A stretch of 64,000 nucleotides of DNA from Agapetus fuscipes (lineage: Eukaryota; Arthropoda; Insecta; Trichoptera; Glossosomatidae), in NCBI GenBank assembly GCA_951799405.1, contig OX637344.1, positions 9,920,001-9,984,000 of the forward strand. The letters are read 5' to 3'. The notes beneath the pieces were generated by a model. That model saw only the letters and a program-made list of their open reading frames with translations. It made no database searches and had not been told where the DNA came from. Each line of letters opens with the position of its first letter. Positions within the stretch are counted from its first letter, which is position 1. The translations under genes were made by a program, and so were the position numbers. This document shows, piece by piece, positions 1-11,912 of the stretch.

Positions 1-1017
1 GGTTTTAAAAAAACGTCCAGGATTTTGAGTCAAAAAAATGTCCTTATCTCTTACTTCGTCCTTCATTGACTCCAGCCGCCTTTGTGATAAATTAGTTGGT
101 AATAATTTTAAAACATTGTCAATTTAAAAACAGTTTAAAATCATGTCAACCTAACAAAAGCTAAAAAAACAATCCCTTAACCTGACCCAAGATATCAGAA
201 CCTAAGTATGAAACTTAACGTTTATAACCAAAGCGTTTTACCAACAAACAAAACATATTATAGAAAATACACGTCCACTAGAGGTATTGTTTTAGTGTCC
301 ATACATTTTTTGACAGACGCTGTGGTTAAGTTATACTTGGGGTACGGTATCTCAAATGTCCAGGTAGGAATAGATACAACTTCAGATAACAAGTTTTTGG
401 AGACCGCTCAAAGGTTTACACGATTCCAGAAAACAGGTGTAGGTAGAATCATCATCATCTGCTGAAGGCAGTGCCTTTTTGCGCTAGCCATTTTTCGCTG
501 CAGGTTGGCATCCTCTCGTAAAGGCAGTGCCTTGCTGTGCTAGCTATTTGTCTATGCTGGTCTCCATCATCTTGAGCTCTGAGGAGACATCCATGAAGCG
601 CTTCAAATCCTTGAAGTATAAAGTCTTTTGGCGACTTTTGTCCGCCTTCTCTTCTATCTTCTACTTCCTGCAACACCAATTCGTTGACTTTCGACTCTTG
701 ATGTCTTGGTCATCTTCCTCCAAATCCAGATCTCAAATGCCACTTTTCCACTTTTTGTCTGCCCTGGGAGTTGAGAACTGAGACCAACGTTGGCAGGTGG
801 TTGGCAGGCTCAAGAGGTTTTTTTTGTGGAGTTTTCATGGAAGCTCCAATACATAGAAAGGCTCTAAGAGTGGGTATTGCTAGTAAACGACGCTGTTTAA
901 AATTATTATTAATAAGCTTTTGTTGCGAATGTGTAATTTTATTGTGTCTGTGTGAGTCTGAAAAGTCTTTAGCTGTAGGTTCTTACATATATTTGTATTT
1001 GTTCGAGATTGTGTGAG
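1..1017. other. No gene seen; short direct duplication
   Basis: AAGGCAGTGCCTT...GCTAGC occurs twice (about 464-496 and 520-552). The minus strand of 450-780, ending in a (GATGAT)-like tract, resembles the 3' end of a decayed retrotransposon, but no domain is recognisable. Confidence 0.3.
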
Positions 1018-1261
1018 TGTTTAATATAATATTCTGGAGAAATTTTGCATTTGCCAGTTCTCAATATTTCGAGAATAACCTTTATCCTCACTTATAAATA
1101 GAGACCAAGATGCTCTATAGCCAAAAGAGTATCCAAGCCGTCGAGATATACAGTTCAAAAGCAACTCTGTGTACGAACGAAATGTGAACCGTATCTCAAC
1201 ATAATTTGTGAAAAATAAATAAGCGCTACTTTATTAAATTGAACCCGGTAAAATTATAACA
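1018..1261 (+). repeat. Possible solo LTR
   Basis: Starts TGTTTAATATAAT and ends AATTATAACA, forming short TGTT...AACA inverted ends. TATAAATA lies at 1093-1100 and AATAAA near 1214, an LTR-like order of TATA box then polyadenylation signal. No target duplication or internal domain is visible. Confidence 0.3.
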
Positions 1262-2548
1262 CTATAGGTACAATATACAAGTGTTGTGTCTTTTTCTAGT
1301 CAAAAGCCCCGACGTGGACTTTGGGCATCACTTACATCTGTCATTTTATAACATGGCGATATCTCCCATCGGTTGTATCTTTGACGTTTAGGTCGTGTTG
1401 AAATATTCAGGTAGGTATCCAAAAATAAAACACTCGGAAGACGGCATTGTTTAAATGCTTGTCCACATTCCCGACTCCCACTTTTTCTTTTTCTTCTTTG
1501 TTGTCCCGGCTTGCAGAGGACCCATGAGGTGATTTATTTGTAAGATTAGAACAAGGCAATTTCAGATATCAAGTCTAAGGTGATGATCACTAAACGAAGA
1601 CCGATCGATGAAAAAGGCAAGGTGAAAATAGTTAGCTGGAGAGTTGCTTTCCGGGTCTGGAGCTTCTGGACGTTTCGCGCATGTGTACGATAGGCTCCTT
1701 CAGCCTAAAATAGGAAATGATGAAGTTTATCTCGATGAAGCTGTGATGAAAGTAGTTTAGTCGGAGCTATTGGTGAGCGGTTGAGACCGTGGTTCTGGCG
1801 TATGTTTGAAATATAACAGAGCCGATTCAATCCCAGTAGGTCTACAAGATGATAGCCTTGACCCTGATTTGAAAGAAATCATTGAGTAATCCATCATCAT
1901 CATCCTCATCAATTGCACTGTAACCACGGGTGGGTCTTGACCTCCTTGATCAATCGCAGCCACCGCTGCCTTTCCAACATCACATATTCCTACTGCACCT
2001 CATTCTGGCCCTGGGTAATGAATGGTTTAAAATGTATGGAATAAAATTTATGAATTATTAATTGATACTTTGAATACATACCGGTTCAGTATCAGGAAGA
2101 AATAGGTTTGGGAAGTGCATTCCTATTCACAACTTTATATGTAAAAAAATATATTTCGTGGAAAAATGTATTAATTGTTCCTATAAATTACACACTAATA
2201 TGTGAGATATTATACTCAAAATTTCATTATTCGTAATATATCTCGATCGGCTCCTACAGTTTTCGGGTCACTAACTAAGTCGGGTTAAAGTTTTCCGGAT
2301 CTCAATTCAGATGAATGTGGTTGATAAAATAATTTGTAGTCCACGATTTCGACTAGGCGCCACATTCGAGACTGTTACCTACATACAATTTAAGAGATAG
2401 GAGACATGTCTGTATCTTGAAACACGAGATTTCTCGACTCAAAATACCAGTAGTCGAATCTATCGAATAAACAACAACACAAACTAACTACAAATGTGAG
2501 ACGTTACGTATTTTGTACTTCATTAGATTCTTTCAATATCGATCTTGA
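1262..2548. other. No gene seen
   Basis: AT-rich intronic sequence. A short CATCATCATC tract at about 1888-1903 followed by moderately GC-rich sequence to about 2010 may be the tail of a decayed non-LTR element on the minus strand. Confidence 0.3.
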
Positions 2549-2778
2549 ATCTTAATCTATGTTACAAAGATATATGAACATAAAATATTCATATTTAATA
2601 CATGTCCACAAGCAGTCACGTAAAAGTTGATAATGCATTCCACAAAAAGTAAATACAAAAACTCTAAAAAAAATCATAAACTAAGCAACTTTGCTGCCCT
2701 TCTCTGAACTGTCATTTTCAAAATTAACCATTTTTGTACAGTATGGGTTGTCAGCCTCATATCAACTTAGAACTCAAG
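2549..2778 (-). repeat. Family C element, degenerate
   Basis: Recognised on the minus strand by its 3' end (rc of TTGCAACTTAGATTA, here diverged), the CCACAAGCAG segment and the 5' block GGTTGTCAGCCTCAT. Confidence 0.7.
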
Positions 2779-2827
2779 TAATAATTATGTATCAAAGTAC
2801 CTGTAAGCCAATATTTTAATTGTATGA

Positions 2828-2943
2828 CGTGAAAAATTCATAAAACCTTTACCAATGACCGGTCACCAAATGTCCATCCACCCTTACAGCAACTGGGTCT
2901 TGCTTGAGAATTGGCGCTTTGTAGCGACGACGATCAAGCTCGT
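2828..2943 (+). repeat. SINE-B body fragment
   Basis: Contains GACCGGTCACCAAA, CCTTACAGCAACTGGGTCTT and TTGAGAATTGGCGCTTT. It lacks the tRNA head and the tail and abuts SINE-A at 2949. Confidence 0.8.
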
Positions 2944-2948
2944 AAAAA

Positions 2949-3204
2949 GGTCGATAGCTCAATTGGTAGAATGCTTGCATTCCATGCCGAGAGCAAGGGT
3001 TCGATCTCAAAGGTTTACTCAGCCTTCACAATAAATGAGAACCAGCCCTCCCGGGAGCTGGTAAACCCCCACTTCAACTGAAAGTGGTTGGTGTGAGGCC
3101 GGCCCCCTTACCTGTAAAATTAAATAGGTCCCGAAGCGCCACATGCGACCCCTTCGGGGATAACGCAGGCAAGAAGTTACACTATATGTGTAGCTTAGTT
3201 GCGT
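2949..3204 (+). repeat. SINE-A copy with internal deletion
   Basis: tRNA-like head GGTCGATAGCTC...GGTAGA (A box) and GGGTTCGATC (B box), then CTTCACAA...GAGAACCAGCCC, CTTCAACTG, GCCACATGCGACCCCTTCGG and the 3' end TGTGTAGCTTAGTTGCGT. The segment between head and CTCAGCCTTCACA is deleted relative to other copies. Confidence 0.85.
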
Positions 3205-3824
3205 AGGTAGAGATCAAAAGGGGGGAATCTAGGTAGTTTTCAAACACGACGTAAATACATGAAACTGATAGTTTCCATATACATCTGATTTACAAAAATA
3301 AGCCTAGATTGCCGTTTTTGATTATAAACGACTAAATTATCAATGAGAAATTAAACACGGCTACCAATATCGTGGCATCAAAAATTGATGTGATGATGAT
3401 ATGTACAGAATATTCCGGAATCCGTAAATGTTGCTGGTAAATGGGCATGATTGCCAGTTAACGGGTAGAGTGGTTAATAATTGAGTTGGCAAGAGAGCGT
3501 GAATCTATTATACCACGCGAAATCCATTAATACAGCACCATTACAAATAGAAATGATGAAAAGTTGTGAGTCAAAAATCGTAATTAGGTCGAAACACTTT
3601 TGAATTTAGAACTTTTTTCTCTGCGAGCAGACGTAAGTCTTGAATTGGATTTCCGTTCTTGGCGACCAATAATAAAATATTTGTATGCTTTTTCCCAAGC
3701 CACCCGGCTGGGTGACGACACAATGTTGTCTATGTCAATTCACGCCATTAAGTAAGATTTGTTTATTGTAACAAAAAGAGCATCCAGAGATAAGCGTTGA
3801 AAATTTGTTTCTTGAATCGTTAAT
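3205..3824. other. No gene seen
   Basis: AT-rich sequence with no recognised repeat or coding signal. Confidence 0.3.
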
Positions 3825-3990
3825 GGTTGTTAGCGCTAAGGACTCAAAATCGGAAGGTAAGTAAGTTCGATTCCCAGAGGTGCACAAAAATCTTGCTTGC
3901 AAAATTCACACTGACTAGCAGACTAAATTTGCGTAGAGGGTTCTTGAGATGTGATTCACATAAATACAGCGCTCACCAAATTAATCAGCA
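3825..3990 (+). repeat. SINE-B copy, internally deleted
   Basis: Has TTAGCGCTAAGGACTC and GTTCGATTCCC of the tRNA-like head, then jumps to GAGATGTGATTCACA and GCGCTCACCAAATTAATCA of the 3' end. Confidence 0.75.
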
Positions 3991-4621
3991 CGAAAACATT
4001 TTTTTTACATACATACGAAAAGCACATGTAAGTTTGCGCTAACAAAATCTGCATATGTGGATGGATGAAGAAAATATAAAAACATAAAAGAATGGAAAAG
4101 ATACAAACATTTAAATACAATAAAATGGATACATTGTAATAAATTGTAGATAAACAAAGCTTAAAAAACGAAAAACAGATTTCATATTTCAAACTTTACT
4201 GAAGGAAAAAACTCGAAAATTAGATGAATTTTGAGTGAAAAACCTTTCTCAGTCTGTAACCTAAGTATAAGGAAATTTCCCGAGCCGGTATTCGATTACA
4301 CGCCCTACTGCAGGGTGGCAGAGAGGCGCATTTCCAGCGGCCTTTGAGAAAACATCATACATTATTCACGTAGAAATTAAATATAGAAGGCGCATGGAAA
4401 ATTTAATATTGTTATATGGGAGAATAATGCTGTTGATACGGTAGCAGGTGGATTCTCACTTTCAAGTGAGGGTGAGAAATTTAAGTGGTAAAAATATTAA
4501 ATATTATATCAAGTGCCACGCTGTTATGACCTGACTATAAAAAAATAATAAAAGTTAGACATTTCAATAAAAAAAAATCTTCTTAAGTAATGATTTGATT
4601 TATTCACTTAATTAATATTTT

Positions 4622-4852
4622 GGCATGAGGTTGACCCTCATGCTATAAAAACTTGATTAGCTTTTTCAATACCACCCTGGTTTCAGGACAAGACGGCAGG
4701 AGTTTCAAAGTTTATTTTCATGTGAGGTTTGATTTATTTTGAATGTAGGTACATATGCAGCATGCATAAGCGCGAGAATACATGTGCCTAATGTGGGCAT
4801 GCATTAAATATGAGTCTTAAATGTCAATATACCTGTGCAGCTCAGATTAAAG
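4622..4852 (+). repeat. Family C element
   Basis: Contains GGCATGAGGTTGACC, ACCACCCTGGTTTCAGG, GGCAGGAGTTTCA, CAGCATGCATAAGCGCGA and ends GTGCAGCTCAGATTA. Confidence 0.8.
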
Positions 4853-4935
4853 ATTTTTAAGAAGGTCGTTTTCTACAAGCAGTTTTAGGAGAAATATTTT
4901 AAAATTGATGAAAAAATTGGCTTTTCAGTCCCATG

Positions 4936-5120
4936 ACCGATCTGTAGGTAGTCTAGTAGTTAACGCTGCGGACTCGTAAACAGCAACTCGTGAGTTCAAT
5001 TCACGGTGAAGCTCAAAATGCATTTTAATCTTATAAATTATCTCTTTGCTGGGTTGAAAAATTAACCAAAAGGACCATCGAGCTTTACAGCAACTGAGTC
5101 TTGATTGACAATTGTCACTT
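4936..5120 (+). repeat. SINE-B copy, 3' truncated
   Basis: Head GTAGTCTAGTAGTTAACGC and GAGTTCAATTC, then CTTTGCTGGGTTGAAAAATT and CTTTACAGCAACTGAGTCTT. Confidence 0.8.
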
Positions 5121-5891
5121 TCAATGACTTGTGTTACCGTGGTTTATTAAAAAAAAATCCACACGTTTCGCTTACATTTGCGTTGAGCATCATCAGCGAC
5201 GATCCACTTTGTTTACAATTCGGTTGCAACTGAAAAAAAATCTGTTGAATTTTCTCCACAAATTTGGCTGATTGATTCAATTAGTGTGGTGCGTCGCTCC
5301 CCTCCACCCCACCCTAATGTAATTTCATCCCCTCCGAGCGCCTACATCCCTCCTTGAATTAATACCTACCCTCACCACCGCACAAACAACCCTCAAGACA
5401 GGCGGAGGAAGAAGAAGAACATCTGAAAAATTTACTGCCTTTCAGTGTAATTTTAATTTTAATTTAAAGTAACCTACCTATATGCCCATTTTTGCTAAGA
5501 TGTACAAAAATATTAGGGTGGACCTTATTTATGAAATTTAAAAAATATTTAGTTATAATGTTTGTTTTTTGCTTTTGGAGAGAAATTACTTGTTTTCGAG
5601 AAAATATAAGGTACATTGGTACTAATAAATTGAAAGGCATAAAATAAATATAATTTTTTTAAGGCGACAAAGAGCGTCTATGTTTTACGAGCCCTTTACA
5701 AAAATAAATAGAAAATGTAGGTATAATTCTGCAGGATGTTTGATAAGTAGGTACAATTGTTGTAGTTTTCTAAAATCTTAAATTATTTTTGCTCTTCAGC
5801 TCTTCTTCCATTAAAAACGTATAGGTATGTAATATTGGCTGCATAGCTTTCGGCCCTTAATGAAAGTAAAAATAAAACGTTTGACCCTATA
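5121..5891. other. No gene seen
   Basis: AT-rich, with a short GC-richer run 5290-5400 of CCTCCACCCC type. No recognisable element. Confidence 0.3.
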
Positions 5892-6201
5892 ATTTAATAA
5901 TAATATTAGGATGATTTATTTGGTGACCGCTGTTTTTGTGTGTATCACACCTCAAGAGCCCTCTGCGAGCTTGGTCGTCGCTGTAGAAAGCGCCAATTCT
6001 CAAGCAAGACCCAGTTGTTATAAGGTTGGATGGACCTTTCAGTGACCGGTCTTTGGTCTAAAGGTTTATGTTTTTTTACAACTCAGCGAAGAGCACATTC
6101 GAAATATAAATGGTACATTTTTTTGTGCTCCGCCGGGATCCGAATTCACAACCTTCCATTTACGAGTCCAAAGTGTTGCCACTGGACTACGGACCGGTCC
6201 A
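5892..6201 (-). repeat. SINE-B, near full length
   Basis: On the minus strand: head GACCGGTCCGTAGTCCAGTG, B box region, body and the 3' end running into an ATTATTATTAAA tail. The 3' part carries AGGTGTGA (rc of 5945-5952). Best of the minus-strand copies for defining the family. Confidence 0.9.
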
Positions 6202-7157
6202 AGATGCCTATCTAATGCATAGAGACTGACTATTCAAAATCTGAATGTATGCAAATTCTTCTTGTACTCCAGATTCAGGATCAAAGATGAAAGCTGATTT
6301 GTGATGCGTCTTTGCTTGCGGCGTTAATAGTGGAGTTAACAACCTGTGACGTCATCGAAAACGACACCTCCTCCTCCCTAAATCATCATCATCATCGTCA
6401 TCACACCCTCAACAGAAAGGGCTGACAAAGCAAGCATGAGAACGAGACATCCCCCATGCCTGAGATACAGGTTTTACCTCGTTCAGATATGGAGATAGGA
6501 GTTTTATTTTCTAAAAAATGTAAAATGTAGTATGAAAATATTTTTAGAAAATTAATAATAACAAAAAAATGTGCATCAACTAAAACTTAAACTTTAATCG
6601 ACTTCATACAAAGAAAATACATGTTATACAAATTTAAAGTGTATATAAAAGTTTTTCGATCCATATTGTGTAAAGGTTGACTGTAATAAAAATAATGTTA
6701 TACCCAAAAGAACAAAAATAAATAAATATGTAGGTAGGTATACTAAATTGGTTGATTTTACAGATTCACCGCGATAGGTCGGAATAAATGATGACTCACG
6801 CTAGACCGTGTCGGGTCCGAGCCGCTGTTTCGCTGTAGCTATGTAAATACAAAAAAAAACGTAGTAAAGAAAACGTACGTAAAGAAATATATTATGGAAT
6901 ATTAGTTGACGGTGCTACGTTAAAAATTGGAATTAAAATTTACGTATACATCTGACCCACTCTTAAAAAAAAAAAATCTGATTCGTTATTTCATAGACAA
7001 TGGATACAATAATTATTCTGAAATGTGTTTGCCTCTACTCAATGCACGCTCCTGCTAGACAAGCCGACGAGATTCGCGAGTAACCGCACTAGATTGTCTT
7101 AATAATCTGATTAAATTTGCAAATTCACACTAGGGCGGTGTTTATTTCTCGGAGGCT

Positions 7158-7203
7158 CCACACACACACACACAACACACACACACACACTGACACACAC
7201 ACA
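7158..7203 (+). repeat. (CA)n microsatellite
   Basis: Interrupted run of CA dinucleotides. A 61-codon open frame spanning it is not credible as a gene. Confidence 0.95.
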
Positions 7204-7414
7204 GTTCACGTATGCCGACCACGTTCACCAACATGCGAGGAAAATCATGCATTAGTGAAGACTAGAGATGCCGCGTATAGTTGGGTTGTTTTTATCGAAT
7301 AGTCGAATCCTGGATTGATCACCATTCCCTATGCCGAATATCGAATAAATCACCATGTAATAATGTAAAAAATTATTCATTGTTATCGATTTCTTTCTCT
7401 GACTTATAGTTTGA

Positions 7415-7600
7415 CTGATCAACCATGCAGTAAAAAATGGTTCACTTTTCCCATGCCACCCCTGTTTCAGGGAAGGTCGGGAGAAGTTTCAGGCTGGTTT
7501 ATGTTCATTTGAGATTTGAATTTTAATTTTTAGGTGTGTACGCATGCAGCATTTGTAAAGGTGAACTTACACATGTCTTTAATACGTAATTTTGAGTGTA
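7415..7600 (+). repeat. Family C element, 3' diverged
   Basis: Contains AAAAAATGGTTCACTTTTCC, CCACCCCTGTTTCAGGGAAG, TTATGTTCATTTGAGATTTG and CATGCAGCATTTGTAAAGG. Confidence 0.85.
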
Positions 7601-8225
7601 TGACGTTTGCAGTAGCGTAGTCTTGAACGAACCAACCTATACTTTTTTTTACTCTATATTTTAAGTTTATGTGAAAAAAGCCCATGGAATTAAAGAAATC
7701 AGTCTCATATTGCACTGAATCTTATGATTTTAATTTTAAAATTATTTGCTTGTACCTATTTTACGGGTAATACACCTCGTTTTGTTATTATGAATAACCC
7801 AGCGTTAATGTTTGATTACTTTTATTTTTTTGTATATTAAACATTGATTTTTAACTGTTTACCCAATTTCCACTAATACTAGTCGCAGGTTACTAAGTAT
7901 TCGACGAATAACAAAAAAAATGACGATTTATGCCGAATTTCGAATAATAGCGACTATTCGCAGCATCCCTAGTGAAGACACACGGAGGGGGAAAGTTGTC
8001 GGTGCTAACTATTCGCAAATAATTCGCACGTCTAGGTACATTGTGTGCACACGAATACGCCGTCCAACACGTTGTAGACACCCCGGCCAACTTTGGTAAT
8101 GTGTCTGCTAATTTGAATTGTAGGTATGCGGCAAACTTAGAATTTCGGGCGTTGTTTGTGACGATGATTGAGATGCAAGTCTGAAGATTCCGCATTAATC
8201 TAAGAAAGTTCCTTGATTGAATACG

Positions 8226-8385
8226 TGGGTATGAGGCTGACCATTTATAATATAAACATATTGCCAATGCCGCCTTTGTTTCAGGGAAGAGCGACAAGAG
8301 TTTCAGGGTTTATGTTCATACGCATTTGTTTTTTTTATTATTGATATCCACGTGTGAGAATATATTTGCAACTTAGATCATAGGT
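8226..8385 (+). repeat. Family C element, internally deleted
   Basis: Has GGTATGAGGCTGACCA, TTTGTTTCAGGGAAG, TTTCAGGGTTTATGTTCAT and the 3' end TTTGCAACTTAGATCA. Confidence 0.85.
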
Positions 8386-8549
8386 TTTAGAAAGAATAAA
8401 AATGAGAAAAAAATGTTTTCACATACAGGTAATGCATCAAATAGGTAGATAGGTACCTATTGCAGTACGGTACTTTAATGCGGTAAAAAACGCACTCAAT
8501 CTTTAAAATGACCATCAAATTGAAAACTTGGATGGCTAGAAACGCATCG

Positions 8550-8672
8550 ATTCCTTCATGCCTTACAGCAACTGGGTGTTGCTTGAGAATCGGCGCCTCT
8601 ACCAAGAAGCTCGCAGAGAGCTCTTGAGTTATGATTCACACAAAAACAGCGAAATCATCCCAATATTTTATT
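8550..8672 (+). repeat. SINE-B 3' half
   Basis: CCTTACAGCAACTGGGTGTT, GCTTGAGAATCGGCGC, AAGCTCGCAGAGAGCTCTTG and GATTCACACAAAAACAGCG. Confidence 0.85.
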
Positions 8673-8859
8673 TAGGCACTAATATCATAAATGCCAATCC
8701 ATAGATATTATATAGTGTAAAGAAATTGGAACTAACGCATTATGGACAGTATTTTTTTATTTTTTGAAAAAAAAAACTGTCTTTTCGTGACATCAAAAGT
8801 CCCTCCTCTCTGACACGGAATTTATAAGTAGTTTCCCTATGTACCTACACTCTTTCACC

Positions 8860-9110
8860 TCAGCCTTTCCATACAGACTCACATTGCAGCATGTATCTAT
8901 ATGCGAGAACCTCCCTGCGGTCCCGCGGGATTTCCCCGCCACGGCAAACACTTGCAATCTCATGACGTCACGAATTTTCGCGCGTTTTTTTGCAACGACA
9001 GTAATTGTCGCCCTTCGCGCCAAAATATTCCAAAATGAAGGAGGGATTGAAGCACTGCCTACTGTGAAAGTAATAGGCCTCTGCGTTGCTTTCAATGTAA
9101 CGTCACTATA
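8860..9110. promoter_or_regulatory. Intronic CpG-rich island with CRE- and E2F-type motifs
   Basis: An isolated CG-rich segment inside the omb intron. It holds a full CRE palindrome TGACGTCA (8963-8970), TTTTCGCGCG (8975-8984) and TTCGCGCCAAAA (9014-9025), both close to E2F/DP sites. It could be an enhancer, an alternative promoter or a nested gene's promoter. A 90-codon open frame across it shows no recognisable domain. Confidence 0.35.
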
Positions 9111-10456
9111 GGTAGGCGAATATTTATTTTGTCTGCAAATATGTCTTAGTCGCAAATATGTTTAATTAAATCATCCCTAGTCTCAGTAACTCAATTTGAA
9201 ACACGATTTTTATCAATGTACTTTTTAATTCTTTTTTTTAGTTTAAAGAAGGAAAACGTGACCTTTTAAAGGTACCTTGTAAAGATTTGAATTAAAATAA
9301 CTAACACTAATGAATCACATTTCAAAAGCATAAATGAGGATTTGGAAAAGTATGTTTTTCTAAGATAGATTTGTATTTTTTTATGCATGGAGTGTAGGTA
9401 TGTAGAAGTAGGAAATGCATGACAATAATGATGAATATACAGAGATAGAAAAGTGGGAATAAAGGCGACTCTACCTATAGGTGTTTTATTTACTCTAAAA
9501 TGTTACAGGGTTCAAGTTTTTACTCGTTTATTTATGGTGTTAACTGTCTTAGGGATAAGTAAAAAGGCCTGTATTGAGAGGCGGTGTTGCTCGAGCTCTT
9601 GCAATCCGTTTACGATGTTAATGAATACCTACTGTGAGGACTGGCCTACCTGAGATGAAAGGTAGGCAAGACTTCATCAGAATATTACAAGATAGGCGAA
9701 ATACGAGTAGCAAAATGAAAAAAGGTAAAAGATAAAATAGATTTGAAATGACTTTAAGAATGTTAAAAAAAAAAAAATCAATATAGAAGTACCTTTCCGG
9801 AGTTGAAATAAAAGAAAAAAGAACAAATGGTTTTTATTCTCGTATTTTATTTAAACCTTTAATATGTATGGTATGAAATGCCTGGAAGAATTAAATATTG
9901 AGTGTATTGAAAGAAGTTAAGCAGAAGTTCTGGCCACCCTTAACAAAAAAAAGACTGAGCTACAGATACAGTTAAATAAATATAAATGAGTTTGGAAAAT
10001 ACCTACTACATGAAGAAAAATCAGTTAAATTTCAAATAACACATTAGAAATGAGTATCAGTTCCGATACAAAGTGCAAATTTAATGATAAATATTTTTTT
10101 GTCCCAAATGTTGCCGACCTTAACGACACATGGGCCTCTATAGAAAGCACGCCCCTGATTATGTGTAGCTTATTTTCAATAGCTTAATCCAATATTATAA
10201 AGATGCTATTTATAAAAAAAAATTGTCGATTCTAGTGCAGCTTGCGTTTTTAAAAATATCTCACGACACGGCATCGCTGTCACCCCTTATGGGGCAACAG
10301 CCAATCAGCTGTCGGCCATGGGGTGGCGGCACAAAGAGGGCGCAGAAACGTCAGGAGGGGGAAGGGGGCTTAGCGTGCACAAATCTAACGCAATGGGGAC
10401 GCGAGATCAACGGAAATGCGCTACTTCTTCTTCATGTGCACTTCAATTGATTGATC
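9111..10456. other. No gene seen
   Basis: AT-rich intronic sequence. A GC-richer patch at 10260-10400 (ACGGCATCGCTGTCACC region) has no recognised identity. Confidence 0.3.
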
Positions 10457-10735
10457 TAATCTTATCTAAGTTGCAAATATATGTTACATTGAAGATTCAC
10501 ATTATATGCAAGCATACACGTACAAATTCACGCTTGCACGTGTCCATTTGAGATTGTTTTTATGTTGTAGATTCACATGCGGCATGTGAACCTACAACAT
10601 AAAAACAAATCTCAAATGGGCACACACCCTGCAACTCCTGCCGACCTTTCTTGAAACAGGGGTGACATTGGCAACGTGAGCCATTTTCTACAACATCATC
10701 CGCATACCAACCTATAAGTCAAAGAACCCACACAA
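10457..10735 (-). repeat. Family C element containing an inverted duplication
   Basis: Minus-strand copy with 3' end AAGTTGCAAATATATG and 5' block TACCAACCTATAAGTCAAAG. Its middle is a near-perfect hairpin (10543-10620) made of two opposed copies of the AACATAAAAAC segment. Confidence 0.85.
10543..10620. repeat. Long hairpin inside family C copy
   Basis: Arms of about 38 bp (10543-10580 and 10582-10620) centred on 10581, with one mismatch and one extra base. The arm is family C sequence (TTGAGATTG...TTCACATGC) repeated in reverse. Confidence 0.9.
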
Positions 10736-10834
10736 CAAATAGCATTTTTAAAATACAACAAATAATAATATGTATGGACATCAAAACTAAAACAATAACA
10801 AAAAACTAATTTAAAGAAAACCCTAGTCCTAGGC

Positions 10835-10915
10835 GCCAACATTACAGATCAACTGCCATTTCTTTCTGTCTTTACATACTTTTTTCATTTCCTCCAGAAT
10901 CATAACCTTCATATT
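10835..10915 (-). pseudogene. Non-LTR retrotransposon C-terminal remnant
   Basis: Minus-strand frame reads EEMKKVCKDRKKWQLICN, the same peptide block seen at 37560-37640 and, more degraded, at 53380, 63145 and 34500. This resembles the extreme C-terminus of RTE-like retrotransposon proteins; assignment to a clade is inference. Confidence 0.5.
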
Positions 10916-11049
10916 TCTTCTTATAAATACAGAAAAAAACAACAAAAAGGATTTGTACACAACTTGTAAGCTAGTCAATAGGAAACTAAATTTCAATGTT
11001 ATTAATAACATGTCTCGCTGTTAAAACCCAACAAAACCCAACCAAGAAA

Positions 11050-11148
11050 ACATTAAAAAATTTAAAGTCATTTTTTTGTAACACGCTGGGAATCTAAACG
11101 ACTACGTTCCAATTCAAAATCTGAAGCGTTTACCACTAAACTACTGTT
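11050..11148 (-). repeat. SINE-B head fragment
   Basis: Minus strand gives GTAGTTTAGTGGTAAACGC and TAGATTCCCAGCGTG, the tRNA-like head of the same subfamily as 12899-13100. Confidence 0.65.
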
Positions 11149-11719
11149 TATTTTATTTTAAAACTGTAATCATTTTCCACTATTTGTACTTTAAGAGTAG
11201 AAATTTAAAAATAAAATTATCGAATCTTCTTCTAGATTAGTAAGTACCTGATTCACAAATATCTGTTACATTTGATACATCGTAACAGTTACTACATCTT
11301 TCCATCCCTAGACCTATAAAAGGCAGATTTTATATATGGTTATAAAACTGTTACAAAGTCGAATAAAGTTATACGGTTTATGATCTGTATTTTAAGACAA
11401 AGATATATCAGTTTCATTTATTGATTTTTCAGTTTTCGCTGTAAACTTGCATTTTTGCGCATACTTTCAAAACTTTATTTGCGCTCGTTCCTTTTTTGGC
11501 GACACGATATTTTTACAGCAATGCCATTCTTTTTGCAATAAAATATTTAAGTGGTTCTTCTTTTACTGTCATTTTTATCAAAGATTGGCAACCATATTCA
11601 ACTTAAGATGCTGCTGGTCTAAATAGCGGTTTAATGATTTTGTTCAGCCAATGGCGTAGGCTCTTCAGCAACAATGTTTAACCATATGAAATTCAATAAC
11701 ATACCTTAATATATTTATC

Positions 11720-11912
11720 TATAATCTAAGTTGCAAAAACAACAGCAAGTACATACGCAAGCACTTGTAAATCCAAGGTTCCACATACTGCACGTTTTCA
11801 ACTCGTTGCAACTCTTGCCGTCTTTCCTTGAAACAGTGGTGGCGTAGATGAAATTGAATAATTTTCTTTCTTTGTAGGTGGTCAGCCTCATACCAACTTT
11901 TTGTACTGAGAA
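11720..11912 (-). repeat. Family C element
   Basis: ATAATCTAAGTTGCAAAAAC, CAACTCTTGCCGTCTTTCC, TTGAAACAGTGGTGGC and GGTGGTCAGCCTCATACCAA. Confidence 0.85.

Noticed and set aside
7893..8297. 134-codon minus-strand open frame
   Set aside because: It overlaps a family C copy on the other strand, has no domain and no plausible exon boundaries.
8839..9111. 90-codon and 120-codon open frames over the 8.9 kb island as genes
   Set aside because: No recognisable domain; open frames of this size are expected in GC-richer sequence where stops are rare.
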